From Acanthamoeba sp. SK_2022b (lineage: Eukaryota > Discosea > Longamoebia > Acanthamoebidae), in assembly GCA_027943245.1 (NCBI GenBank), contig JANDJZ010000111.1:45995-109994 (forward strand): a stretch of DNA of 64,000 nt, in the 5' to 3' direction. The notes under the pieces were generated by a model, which searched no databases, was not told the origin of the DNA, and saw only the letters and a program-made list of their open reading frames with translations. This document shows positions 53,821 through 64,000 of the stretch, one piece after another; position 1 is the stretch's first letter; each line of letters opens with the position of its first letter. The position numbers and the translations under genes are program-made.

Positions 53821-56462
53821 GCCGTTGACAATGGCCGTCGATCCTACGTTGACCTTGGTTGTGACCGTGATCTGCGATCCCGGCGTTGCGGTAGAGGGGC
53901 TCACCGAGTGGGGGCCCGTGGTAGTGACAGAGGTTACTGGGGACGGCGTACGCGAGGGAGTGCGAGTGGGAGAAACAGCAGCCCGAGTAGGAGTGGGCGT
54001 GCGCGTGGGTGAGGTGGAGGAGATGGGCGAGGGTGAAGAGGCCGGTCGGGTGGGAGAGGGCGTGCGAGTGGGAGAGGAGGTGGGGGTGCGCGAAGGTGAC
54101 ATGGCGATGCGGGTCGGCGTGGCTGAGGGCGTGGCCGCGGCAGTATTGAGCTGCACTGTGACCGTTGCTCCCTGCTGCGAGCTTCCGAGCGTGATGGGCA
54201 CGGTACGCGACACCCCGTCGTAGGTGGCTGTGATATGATGTTGTCCGTAGAATGAGCGGACCGACGCGAAACCGGTAGAGTTGGTTGTCACCGTAGCGTT
54301 GGTCCACCATTGCTTGAAGACGAGGTCGAGATAGCGCGCTCCTGCAGGTTTGGCCTGCCAGTTGGTGCGGAACAGGGCGCACTGGGGACAGTAGTGGCGA
54401 CCCTCCCAGAAGCCCCACTGTAGAATGCGCCGAACGCGCGGCTGGCTGAAGAAGAAGCGCACGTAGTCCTCGAGGTAGTCTGCGTGTAGCTGCTCGTCGT
54501 AGGTCTCAATGTCCAACTCCGAGACGCTGGCCTTCAACGCCGAGTCCATTGAGAGAATGCTAAGACGACATGAAGTGATCAGGCCTTCCACATGAGCCAG
54601 CAGGTTGTGAGTTGAGATGGCCCGTACCTGTTGAGGCGGGCCTGAAGAGTGTCCATGGGAATGAACATGTGGCCGATATGGGATTGCAAACCGAAACCGT
54701 GGATGTTGGACGTTTTGCTTCGAATGTCGGCCACGAAGTTGATGGTGTATTGCCGCCTGAGATTGTTCATGCCCTCCACGACATGGTAGTCGTTTACCAC
54801 CAGCTGTGGGATCTTGGGATTGCCGCCGGAAGTCAACTTGGACCAACTGTTCAACCCGAGTTAGTGTTGTCAATTACAATCATTGGCATTGGAGAAGTAC
54901 ACGTAGTTGAACAGGTCCGTCGAAAAGTTGTTGCCAAGCACGCCACTGGATTGAACAACGCCCGGAGAGACGATATTGCCCTGTACGTCGTTGTTCTCCA
55001 GCGGTTCATTGATGACATCCCACTCGTGGATGTATTGTTTAGTCCTAGTGATGATGTCTGTGCATGCGGTTAGTGCTAGTTGACAAGGAGGGGGAGCAAG
55101 AGCGCTGTACCGTCCGCATGAGCGTAGATAGCATTGCGCAGATCGGTGGCACCCATGGTCCACATGCGCTCGGGGGTGTAGCCATCCACAAAACCGGGCC
55201 ACAAAATGACATGCCCGTTGCAGGTGAGGTTCTTGCTGGCGGCCCAACTCAGAGCGCTCAAGGACGAAGCTCCATTGTCCAATTCCTTGTATCCACCAAG
55301 TTGCTCCGTGAGAGGACAGAAGGGAAAGAAAGATCAAGAGAGGTCTTGCTGTACCCAGATCACTTGCTTCAGACCATTCTCAAGGACGATGTAGTTAAAG
55401 TACTCCTCCACTTTAGCGCTGTAGGTTGGGTTGCTATTGTCGGCGATCATCCAGTGGTCTACGGCAGTACCCAAAGGGAAGTCATGCCGCTGCTGTACCA
55501 CCTTTACAGACGCTCCTGGTGGAAGTACAATCCCCAACCACCACAGAGAATTCAGGAGATGATTGGTTTTGACAACCAAAACAGACATCGTACCGGAGAG
55601 AGGGCTGCCTCTGACGTCGACTACCTTGACGGTGAGCGGACCCTTCCGCACTTGTTCGATGCGCTGGTTGGCGCTCACCTTCCATGCCGCTGTGCTGACG
55701 CCGCGCCCCGGGTAGTAGAACTTGTAAAGCGACGCCGGAGGCTGCGTAGCGCCGTAGTACTGGAGCGATGTGATCGCGAGATCGAACGTCTGCGGCCCCT
55801 CTGCGAACTGCGTACACATCACAAGACACGTTAGACATTGACTCGGAATTGCTCCTGGGGTAAAACTTTGCCTGGAACATGAGGCCTGGAGGGTTGGCGT
55901 TGGTGTGGGTGTCGCTGGCCTTAAAGGCGATGGCGTAGTCACACCAGCTGGTGGAGTCACACGGAAATGTGGTCTCAAGGGAGTTGCTATAGGTGTCTGG
56001 ATACAAAGGCCTGAAGACCAGAAGGCCCTGTATGCCCTGGCCCTGCGGCAAGTTGGCATAACCGGCCACTTGACGCACCGAGAACTTGAGAAAGTACCAG
56101 TGCCCGGCTGGGACGTTGGAGGGCAGGGTGGTCCGGATCTGCACTCCATTGTCCCACACGTTGAGCGTAGAAGATGAGACGCTGATGCGCAGCGCCGTCG
56201 CCGCCGGCCCGCCGGAGCCAAGCGAAACCTGTCCACCGCCCCACCATGTGAATTGAGGCACACCGTATCTTGCCGGCGGGCGGAGTGCGCTAGCAATGTG
56301 GAGGCAAGCGCTTACGGTAGTCATGGCCGCCGTGCCGCTGGTGTAGAAGTTGGCGCCGGCCAAGTCGAGGGGTACGTTTGTTTGGGCGGAAACCTGTATG
56401 GGGGCACTAACCACCGACAGCAGCAGTACGGCACCAGCTACAAGAAGCCGCAGGGAAGGCAT
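53821..56462 (-). pseudogene. 5' part of a plant-type GH10 glycosidase (endoxylanase-like), separated by the DIRS insertion
   Basis: ATG 56462 opens a signal peptide (MPSLRLLVAGAVLLLSVVSA). A CBM-like beta-sandwich follows (GHWYFLKFSVRQVAGYAN), then the linker typical of plant GH10 xylanases (IEQVRKGPLTVKVVDVRGS). Next is the catalytic barrel: HDFPLGTAVDHWMIAD, NGHVILWPGFVDGYTPERM, the acid/base Glu in YIHEWDVINEPLE, NIHGFGLQSHIGHMFIP, and the nucleophile Glu in SVSELDIETYDEQ. A Ser/Pro/Thr repeat linker (TPTRAAVSPTRTPSRTPSP) leads to the first C-terminal module, cut at GSTAIVNG by the element. An intron with a GC donor (55871-55808) and several GT-AG introns keep phase. The intact enzyme would be a secreted beta-1,4-xylanase or related glucanase. 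Both catalytic residues are present. Confidence 0.82.
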
Positions 56463-58226
56463 TGGCGTTTAAATGACGGTTGAGCTCGTTCGAAGACCTT
56501 CTGGCCAGAGCTGTTCGCGCTGTTGTGGTGCTATCACTGATTCCGTGCGACCTATCGGAGGTGTAGCAGTAGGCCCACAGTAAAGCGCAACCGATGTACC
56601 AATCACAGCAACATGTGGTCCAATCCTAAAATAGAGTAAAGCCAAGCTTATTACTGGATACTTGCTTGGATGGCGGGCTGCCTTCCTGAGGGTTGCAGCT
56701 TCACCACTAGTAAACTCCTTTAACTCAGTGAAGGACAAAGGATGCCCTTGGCTACTACTTTATACTTGAGGATGAAGTATAGGAAATGGCATTGCTTATG
56801 TTTACATGATCAAAAATCGCTGAGGAGGAGGCTGGATAAACACAAAAAATGAATAGAGTGTGATGTGGTGAAGTAAAGGAAACAGCATACGCTTTCTCAA
56901 CGAATGGGAAGAGTTCTTCAGCAGCCCCTCATGGACACCTCTTTTCCCTCAGTCATTCAACCAAGTATGCCACGCCACTTTTCTAATCTATGTGCAGGCA
57001 AGTACCTTCTGCCCACACAACTGGCTTCCCAGCAGAGCATACTCAATTACTCCTCTTTTGGTCTTTTGAGCTTAATAATAGCAACCAGATCTGCATGTAT
57101 GTATGGCCAGCCAAACCCATACACAACATCATCAACAACACTGATAGCTTTTGGAAATGCAACATACATTGCTCATTGGATTGGTGCTTTGGTGGCATTC
57201 CTCCAGTCAGACCACTCCTCCACAACCCCAACTTAGTTCAACCATACAACATCCATCATCATCCACTCCAGGGTAAGCAGCTGCTCAATGCATCTTCAAT
57301 GTATCTATTCTCACCATGTACACATGCATAATGCCAGGAATGCTGAGCTTTCCATTCACCACTGGAGCACCTGCAATGACAATGTTTGGGAGAAGTGCAG
57401 CAACAAGAGGGAGAGGACACGTTCCATATCAAGGGACAAGGGTGGTAGGGGAAGCAAGTCCCAAAAGCGCCATTTGTCTTCCTAACTGAGTGTTTGGGAA
57501 AAAGGGTTTGAGACACTGCCCCTTCTCAAAATGTATATTGTTTTCAACAATTTGAATCAGGCGCCAAGTGGAAGGAGCCATCATCTAAAATGCACCTGCC
57601 TTGGTTCTGAGTTTGATTCATCTGGTCAGTCCCACCAAATTACTTGCAATCACTGAATGATATTATCAGGTGCTGCATCCATTCTCACAACAGCCACCAG
57701 CATCACCTGCTTCACCATAAAAACGCCCACCATATGGTCGTGTAAGCATACGCAATGCTCATGCACCTTCTTTCCCACAATTATCTTGTAATGTTTGGGT
57801 CTGTGTGGTGGGTTCTGCCATTTTTGCTTGCATAACCATCACAAAGGCATGCACAATTATCCTGCCCCTCTTTCACTACCCACAAGGCCACAAATAGGAA
57901 TAACACAGACAGATGCACCAGCAACATTGAATGGGAGTGGCTGGCAGGCCAGATTTTGCCTCCTTCCTTTGTCCCCATCCTTTGTATCTTTCATCTTACT
58001 TCTTATTTATGCCTCTTTACTTGACCCTGGTGACCATATCCCATCTGTTTTTGGAAAGGGTACCCGTGGAAGCTCTTCTCAGAATTCCAGGGGTACCTGT
58101 GCAATGCGTTGGTTTCACGGTTTTTCAAATGAGGGCATTTATTTAATTCCTGGAAGCTCTTCTCAGAATGGGGTTCCTGAGCACAACCAAAACAACAAAG
58201 CGGCAGACGCAACAGACTAACGCAAC
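56463..58226. repeat. AT-richer repeat island IV
   Basis: 1.76 kb of low-GC sequence between the divergent GH10 and ankyrin genes. It contains protein-like pieces without start or family (CNDNVWEKCSNKRERTRSIS near 57371-57430; VFGKGTRGSSSQNSRGTC near 58045-58100). The segment 57514-57548 matches island I in inverted orientation. The 18-mer GGAAGCTCTTCTCAGAAT occurs twice, at about 58069 and 58153, 84 bp apart. The right end must include the promoter of the ankyrin gene. Confidence 0.45.
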
Positions 58227-59191
58227 ATGGAGATAGACGCACGCAAGAAGCGAAGTTACGGAGTTAAGATGGACCTTTTGCTGGCGGCAGACGCTGGGAA
58301 CACGGAGTTAGTGCGGCAACTCATGAAGGAGCCCCGGGCCAACGTGAACAAGGCCTTCTCTCACCAGAAATTCAACAAGCGCAGCACCGCACTGCACTAC
58401 GCCAGCAGGTCTGGCCACTTGGAATTGGTCAAAGTGCTCGTGGACGAGTTCGGTGCTAACATCGATGCCCGCGAGAAGGAGGACTGGACGCCAGTCTACT
58501 ACGCCGCCAACAATGGGTACCATTGTTATTGCCTTCTACCCAAAGCAATGTGATGGCCAAGGTCGCTAATCCCCCCCCCTCAATACTGCAGCCACACAAA
58601 GATAGCGGAGTTCCTGATAGAGCGAGGAGCTGACGTGACAATACGGGACAACTTCAACGGGAGGTCGCCGTTGGAGGTTGCCCAGTATCGCCAGTTCCAC
58701 GACATTGTGCGTCTCCTGTCCGACGCCGAACGACGCACAAAGTCCAAGCTCCCCGGCGAGCCTACGAGCTACGCCCGACCACAGAGCCAGATCGATCGCG
58801 AGGGCAACAAGCCCGTGTTCTCGGGCGTGCACCGTAAGCACATGGACCTGTTCCTGGGCCGCTACCGTCTGCCCGACGAGGCTCCCGCCTTGATCGAGGG
58901 CTTCCGGAAATCTTCGAAACGCGAAGGTATGCAGCCCTTCCCCACCCTTTAGGCCACATCGAACTGCGTGACGCTGACGTTTCCACTGCTTCCCTTCTTC
59001 TTCTTCGTCGGCGCTCAGATATCGTATACGACGCGGTGGACACGGTGCTGAACGTGCCGGTCAAGATGAAGCATTGCCACAACCGCGAGCGACACATGGC
59101 CGAAGCCGAGGCGAGGCGCGAGGCGGGGGAGACGGTGATTCGATCATCGGTCCTAAGCACCAACGAATTCCTGCTCGTGCTGGCGGCGTGA
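58227..59191 (+). CDS. Ankyrin repeat protein
   Basis: Three exons: from ATG 58227 to 58516, from 58592 to 58926, and from about 59020 to TGA 59189-59191, about 265 residues. The ankyrin repeats are visible: MDLLLAADAGNTELVRQLMK; STALHYASRSGHLELVKVLV with DEFGANIDAREKEDWTPVYY; and NGHTKIAEFLIERGADVTIR with GRSPLEVAQYRQFHDIVRLL. The C-terminal 110 residues are helical and charged (GVHRKHMDLFLGRYRLPDEA; HNRERHMAEAEARREAGE) and match no domain I know. It is a likely protein-binding adaptor with unknown partner. Its stop lies 56 bp before the stop of the convergent PIP5K gene, so the 3' UTRs probably overlap. Confidence 0.78.
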
Positions 59192-59247
59192 TGTACAACG
59201 CTACCTTCCCTCTCGTGTGCGAGGCAAGTCCAACCCGTTCCTTTTTA

Positions 59248-62200
59248 TTAGACGAGCTTAGAGGCGAGGTAGTCCTGGAAGCGCTGCGCGTAGGTGGTCG
59301 GCTCCACCGCAGAGAGTTGATTCTGAGCCCCCCCCCCGCAAATCAACATAAAGTCAGGTGAGCGGGGAGGGGCGCAGGGTTTGGCCTGGGGGGCTCACGT
59401 ACCGCAAAGAGGACGCCCTTGATCTTGGCCTCGCACACCTTGCGGAGCGTCCACGGCTGCATGAGGTCGATCACGCCAAAGTAGTACAGTTCGCCCTCCT
59501 CGTGCAGGCCACCGTCGCCGCGCCTGTGAAAGCGAGAGAGACACGCGCGTTATGAAAGCGAGCACCACACACAAGGCGGTGTGTGCTCACGCTGCCGCAC
59601 ACGTACCGAGCAGGCACGCCTCCGTCGTAGCAGTGGATCAGCGCACCCTCTTCGTGCTCTCGCCTGCGCCGTGGATGGCCCGTGAGCAGCGAGCGAGGCG
59701 AGAAGAGAGAATGACGGGAATGCAGCGCAAGTACGTTCGGAGAGCAAGCAGCTCGTCTTGGTTCATCTTGTGTATGCCCACGAAGAAGCTGTAGTCCATG
59801 ATACCACACGATTCCAAAAACTGTCGACGACACCGACGAAGGTGTTGCATGCAGAGTCAGCCTAACCACTTATCAAAACCTCCTCTGCAATAACAACTCA
59901 CCCATAACGAGAGCGATGCCACGCTACCTTACAGTCAAGAGCCAGCTGTTCCAGCACACGACTTCGCAGGGGACCAAGGTACAAGCTCCGTCCAGGAAAT
60001 CTTGGTCCCTGCTTCGCCAAAGGATAGGCCACGCACAGCAAGGAGTACCGCCGTCAGAACGCGTTCAATACGACCACGCGAAGGGGAGCCAACCGTAACG
60101 TTCGCGAGGAATCGCTGGTGGGGGACATCCGACCCTCCACGGAGCCCTGTAGTGGGATATGGTTGTTGTGATGGCTATTGAGGATTGAGGCAGGGAGGGG
60201 GAGGGAACACGCCTAGGCGAACCTTGAGGTCGTATCGGAGATGAATGGGGCGCTCCGGAGAGGTGAATACGTGGGCCATCACCACAAAGAACTCGCGCCC
60301 CTCGTCAGTCTGCAGCGAATGCAGGCCGAGGAACCTGCACAGGAGAGAGGACCTGTGCCTGTCCAAGTGCTGTTCGGCCGAGGTTACCACGCAGCCGCGC
60401 GTGAGCTTACGCAGCCCCTATGAAAAGGCGGGGAGGGAAAGCACCTCGAAGTAGTCGGACAGGATGGAGCGTAGGAATCGCCACTCGCCGTTGGTGATTG
60501 TTTTGACGATGAAGCGCCTGCCACGAGAGCCATCGCCACCACCCACGGTTGACCGCGAGGAATTAATAAATAATTTATATTGATTTTTATTTTCTTGGAA
60601 TTGCAAGCTGGCGCACCTGTCGACGGAAGTGAAGAAGGAGCTCCCGCTCTTGCCCTCGGACCGGATCTGTTCCAGGTGCTGGAACGAGTCCTGGGGAGCA
60701 ACACGTTATAGGTTTGTGGAGAGTCGAGATGCCCCGGTGGCGTGGGCCGGGAGGCGTACCACGAGCTGTGCGAGCGGGATGTCGTGCTTGGCCAAGAGTA
60801 CGGCGAACGCCGACGGAGCGAACGAAGCGAACCTGAACCGGCGGCCGGCGACCTGCGACACGAGGCGCGAACGCTCAGCGACTCACTCTGCTAGAGCATC
60901 GGGCTCGACCGACGCACCTGCCCACGAAATTTGAAGACCGCGTGCTTGCACGTGCTGTCCGCGCCACCGTCTGTTGCTTCGTTGCTGCTGTCGCGACTCA
61001 GACTCTCATACTGTGGGCCAGCATGCAACAAGCAAGTAATCACCGTGAGACAACACACTCCCTACCGTGCGCGCGCAACGCATGCTGTGTGGTGAGCGAC
61101 GTACAGTTGCCCGCAGGCCCGCGTGGATAAACGGCGGAAGCGCTCGGTGATCCACCGACAGCAGAGAGCAACTGTCGAACAGAAAGCAGAGGAGGTAAAC
61201 ACGAGAAACGCTTGGATGATTCACCAACAAGGGAAAAGGGAGGAGGGCGGGGTGCGCCGACCTCATTGGGCCGCGATTGATTTCGTCGCTACTTGGCAGC
61301 AGCTCGGCCAACACCAGGTTCTGGGATCAGCAGAAAGAGCCGAGGACCGCAAATTGGTTTCCGTCATTGCGATCAGGTTCAGAGGCGAGCACGCAGTACC
61401 TTGGCCTCCACCTGCAGGATGCGATTAGAGTTGTGCTGGTAGTGGAGCTGCAGCACATAGGGAGCCTCCAATAGCGACACGACGCTGTTGTACAGCGATT
61501 TGATCACCGGCTGGACGTCTGTTTGTGGCACATACCAATAAATAGTCAGCCGAGGGATACCGGTGCGTGCTGTCGATTGTTTGGCACATGAGAAAACGGG
61601 GGACGCGCACCTGGTTGTGCAATGACGCCACATACGATGGCCGGCAGTGACCTCCGCGCTTTGTTTGCCTTGGGGCCTTCCACAGCCTGCACCGTCACCC
61701 AAACCGCCGAGTCAGGGGGGGCTCGGTCTCGCCCTGGCAGTACGCAGTAGGGAAGCTTTTCCCACACTTGCTCGCGTACCTGCAGGAGGTCTTCGATGCG
61801 AATGTTGGCTTCACTGTGGCGTAGGAGGGACACCCAGGGCAGCAACCAACTGAATTGCTCGCCCAGGCGCCCGAACGCGCTTTGCGTATAGATCCGAGCC
61901 CGTGCATTGCCAACCCCCAGTAAGCCACTGCAGTGGTTGCGAAAGGGCTAACGGAGGGGAGGGTCTGTTAGAGGTCGCCTCACCTGGTCGGGTCCTTGAA
62001 GATCTTGAGCAGGGACTTGCGGAAGGCAAGCGAGAGCTCCACGGCATGCCCGTTGATCATTGACCTGCAGCGTTGCCACGATTGAGTGGACGCACAGCCC
62101 ACAAAGTCAACACGGAGAGGAGTACCGAAGGAAAGGCCCCTTGTCGCTGGCGTAGTGCTTGAGTCCCTCGCCCTCGATCTTGATCTGAAGCTCCTGTTGA

Positions 62201-63310
62201 GTGGGATCCACCAATGAGTGACGACGAGTGCAAACCCCCCCCCCCCGGGACGGTCGACCGACGCAGGGGCGATAACAGACGAGCGGAGAAGGGCTTACCT
62301 CGAAGGAGGAGAGAAGAGTCTGGAGCTCCTTCTGTACAGTCGCGTGCTCGAACCCAAACACAATTATAAACAACCGCTCTCCATTCACTCCCTTCCCCAG
62401 TTTCACTGCACCATGTGTGCGTTAGAGAGGGGTGGAAGAAAGAAAGGTCGAGTGATGAGTGTGGAGGCCCATGACGGCCCAAGACAGCGGGGCACCTTTG
62501 TGTGTACACTGCAGGCGCTTGCCCGCCATGGTTAGGATGTCGCGCAGACAGCCGGAGAGTTCGCCCACTTCAAAGTCTGTGGTGGTCATGGGTATGGTAA
62601 GCCTACCCCGAGCATCGCTGTCCTCGTTGGGCTCGAGCGTACCGTCAACTCCGTCCTTGATCACAAAGGATAGGGAACACAAGACGGTGTCCGTGCTGGC
62701 CTTAGGTATGTCTTTGATCAGCTGAGCAACTGTGGAAGTTGGAGCGGAGTGGAGTGGAGCGGAGTGGAGTGGAGTGGAGCGGAGCGGAGTGGAGTGGAGT
62801 GGAGTGGAGTGGAGTGGAGTGGAGTGGAGTGGAGTGGAGTGGAGTGGAGTGGAGTGGAGTAATCAGGGCCGGGTATTGATGACCAAGGCAATAGATGAAG
62901 GAGAGAGTACCCACATGGGGCGCTTGTAGAAGCTTGATGGAGAGTGAGGAGGTGGTGGCAGGCGATCCGATGGTGATGCGGCCACAAACGTTGACGAGCT
63001 CAGGGCCGGACAGGGACAGCTTCCTGAGAGGAGGGGACAAGCTCATGAAATGAGAGAGCTGGGAGGGACCCCGCTACACGATCGCATGAACGCACCTGGT
63101 GGCCCTCCGCATGGAGGGAGAAGCGGATGTTGGAGAACAGAGAGGTGCGGGTGAAGTGTGTCCAAAGAGGGCCTTGTCGTGCAGCTTGCTGAAAAGGAAG
63201 TGGGCCATCTTGCAGAACTCCCTTGCTGGAGCATGCATTTTCTGGAGGTGCTGTTGTTTTTTCTTGTTCTTGTCCTGTCCATGCTTGAGTTGGTCTCCAC
63301 TGCACTTCAT
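59248..63310 (-). CDS. Phosphatidylinositol-4-phosphate 5-kinase-type lipid kinase with long N-terminal extension
   Basis: A multi-exon minus-strand gene. The kinase part reads KHAVFKFRGQ, FASFAPSAFAVLLAKHDIPL, DSFQHLEQIRSEGKSGSSFF, RRFIVKTITNGEWRFLRSIL, LLCRFLGLHSLQTDEGREFF, HLRYDLKGSTEGR (splice near 60210) and SCGIMDYSFFVGIHKMNQDE, ending VEPTTYAQRFQDYLASKLV. These are the PIPK signatures GKSGS, the IVK lysine, RYDLKGST and MDYS..GIH. Upstream exons join in phase (for example 61412-61329 region, QVEAK to NLVLAELLPSSDEINR) and carry the frame back to MKCSGDQLKHGQDKNKKKQQ at 63310. This gives a roughly 450-residue N-terminal region of unknown fold (KLSLSGPELVNVCGRITIGS; LLQVREQVWEKLPYCVLPGR). 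It should make PI(4,5)P2 at membranes. The stop TAA (59248-59250) is embedded in TAATAAAAA, a likely polyadenylation signal. Exons near 59860-60180 are unresolved. Confidence 0.75.
62735..62861 (+). repeat. Pentanucleotide array (GGAGT/GGAGC)n in a PIP5K intron
   Basis: About 25 units of GGAGT with interspersed GGAGC variants near the left end. It lies in the intron whose donor is GTACTC near 62910 and whose acceptor is TTCCACAG near 62730. The frame reads through it on the minus strand as a His/Ser/Thr/Pro repeat, a shadow rather than protein. Confidence 0.9.
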
Positions 63311-63696
63311 CAGCTCCCTACCTGCAACGTTTGAGTAATATTGTATTTATTAAAATATTAAAATTGGTGATAAAAATAGCTATAAATTCGAAAATGTTTT
63401 ATCTGTAAAAATAAATTATCAGAAAATGCAATAATTGCGTGGCAGGGAGGCACCACCTGCAGTAGTAGGTGCAAGTGATTCGCTTTGTGTTCGATGGTGC
63501 ACCTCGAGTTGTGCCCTTAAATTGGCTATTTCCTGCCTCAGACGCCTGTTTTCCTCTTCCATCATCTGCTCAGTCGCCTACGCGCCGACAGCTTCGGCGT
63601 GTTCTGTTTGTTGCGGTCCCGAAAGTCGCTTAAAATCTTTCAAATCATATTTTCTTTTTTCAAGTATCTTAAAAAAATAAAGACACACCACACTTG
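63311..63696. other. Low-GC spacer with a leucine-zipper-like fragment on the minus strand
   Basis: 63330-63430 is very AT-rich. On the minus strand 63680-63418 reads RLSGPQQTEHAEAVGA, a TAG, then EQMMEEENRRLRQEIANLRA (a coiled-coil segment) and ends NYCIF with TGA near 63418. The TAG could be removed by splicing or could mark decay. It may be a gene fragment or a piece of a mobile element. No family is recognised. Confidence 0.3.
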
Positions 63697-64000
63697 ATGG
63701 AACAGGAGCAGGCTACACTTGCGGGAGAGCACATTGAAGTTCGACCCGGAAGGGTGCTTCACATTTGGCAACATAAAAACGAAACCGGTGGTGACAGACC
63801 CGTCATGCTCTTCGTCCACGGCGCAGGAGGCAGGAAGGAGGTGCGGCCACCAAACCCCAAGCCACACCACACTCGACGCCTGCGCGACGTTTAGTTGTTG
63901 AAGTCCAGTGGCTTGCCACACATGCGCGTGTAGCAATGGCAGGCGCAGATAGACCACTTCAAGGAGACGCATGACATCCTTGGTACTCAAGCTCCACTCG
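63697..64000 (+). CDS. Alpha/beta hydrolase, N-terminal part (3' end outside window)
   Basis: ATG 63697 opens exon 1 (to about 63840): LAGEHIEVRPGRVLHIWQ then RPVMLFVHGAGGRKE. FVHGAGG is the oxyanion-hole strand-turn of alpha/beta hydrolases. The donor GTGCGG at 63841 and an acceptor GGCAGGCGCAG near 63940-63948 lead to IDHFKETHDILGTQAPL, which fits the helix and strand after the oxyanion loop (Q..HF...D..G..). The nucleophile elbow and catalytic triad lie beyond the window. Substrate cannot be predicted. Confidence 0.7.

Noticed and set aside
62735..62861. Possible CRISPR-like or coding repeat
   Set aside because: It is a plain 5-nt tandem array without spacers, inside an intron; the Ser/Thr/Pro/His translation is a by-product.

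Overview
The window is nuclear DNA of a GC-rich amoeba, most likely Acanthamoeba (A. castellanii-like). The evidence is: many short GT-AG introns with GTACG/GTGCG/GTAAG-type donors; dense genes on both strands with gaps often under 200 bp; a secreted protein with three cellulose-binding (CBM49-type) domains like the Acanthamoeba cyst-wall Luke lectins; and multi-domain Ras/Rho signalling proteins of amoebozoan type. Nearly all reading frames are exons, so most genes are given as spans from inferred start to inferred stop. Splice joins were tested by reading phase where stated.

Layout. 0-1.7 kb: a partial TPR-like gene and a secreted 2H phosphoesterase. 2.2-5.7 kb: RasGAP with three SAM domains. 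6.4-7.1 kb: acidic coiled-coil protein. 7.5-8.9 kb (minus): DapA/HOGA-type aldolase. 9.1-11.4 kb (minus): T4 Rnl1-like RNA ligase carrying a 104-bp tandem duplication across a splice acceptor. 11.4-13.2 kb: AT-richer repeat island. 13.2-13.6 kb (minus): small protein. 13.9-18.4 kb: DH-C1-PH-PX-SH3 RhoGEF. 18.8-20.2 kb: three-CBM49 lectin. 21.3-25.2 kb (minus): large coiled-coil protein. 25.7-26.8 kb: WH2-type actin-binding protein. 27.0-31.9 kb (minus): RasGEF with DEP domain. 32.6-36.1 kb: Ariadne-type RBR ubiquitin ligase with UIMs. 36.2-39.6 kb: second AT-richer island. 39.6-43.2 kb (minus): MCM8 helicase. 43.2-44.0 kb: third island. 44.0-45.4 kb (minus): DNAJC9. 45.5-46.0 kb (minus): mitochondrial ribosomal protein mL52. 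46.1-48.8 kb: unknown nuclear-type protein. 48.9-56.5 kb (minus): plant-type GH10 glycosidase split by a 4.23-kb DIRS-like tyrosine-recombinase retrotransposon (49587-53820). 56.5-58.2 kb: fourth island. 58.2-59.2 kb: ankyrin protein. 59.2-63.3 kb (minus): PIP5K-type lipid kinase with long N-terminal extension. 63.7 kb to end: start of an alpha/beta hydrolase.

The outstanding feature is the DIRS element. Its inverted terminal repeats carry 16-bp hairpins, its outer ends differ, an internal complementary region reproduces the joined ends, and GAG-, RT/RNase H- and YR-type ORFs are present. It interrupts the GH10 gene so exactly that removing it restores the reading frame with no target-site duplication. 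The four AT-richer islands look like a different, older repeat class, and at least three of them share diverged homologous segments. Several genes bear on related processes by their families (Ras on/off regulators, Rho GEF, WH2 actin binder, PIP5K; MCM8 and DNAJC9), but there is no operon logic. Neighbours are placed head-to-head or tail-to-tail as in any compact protist genome.
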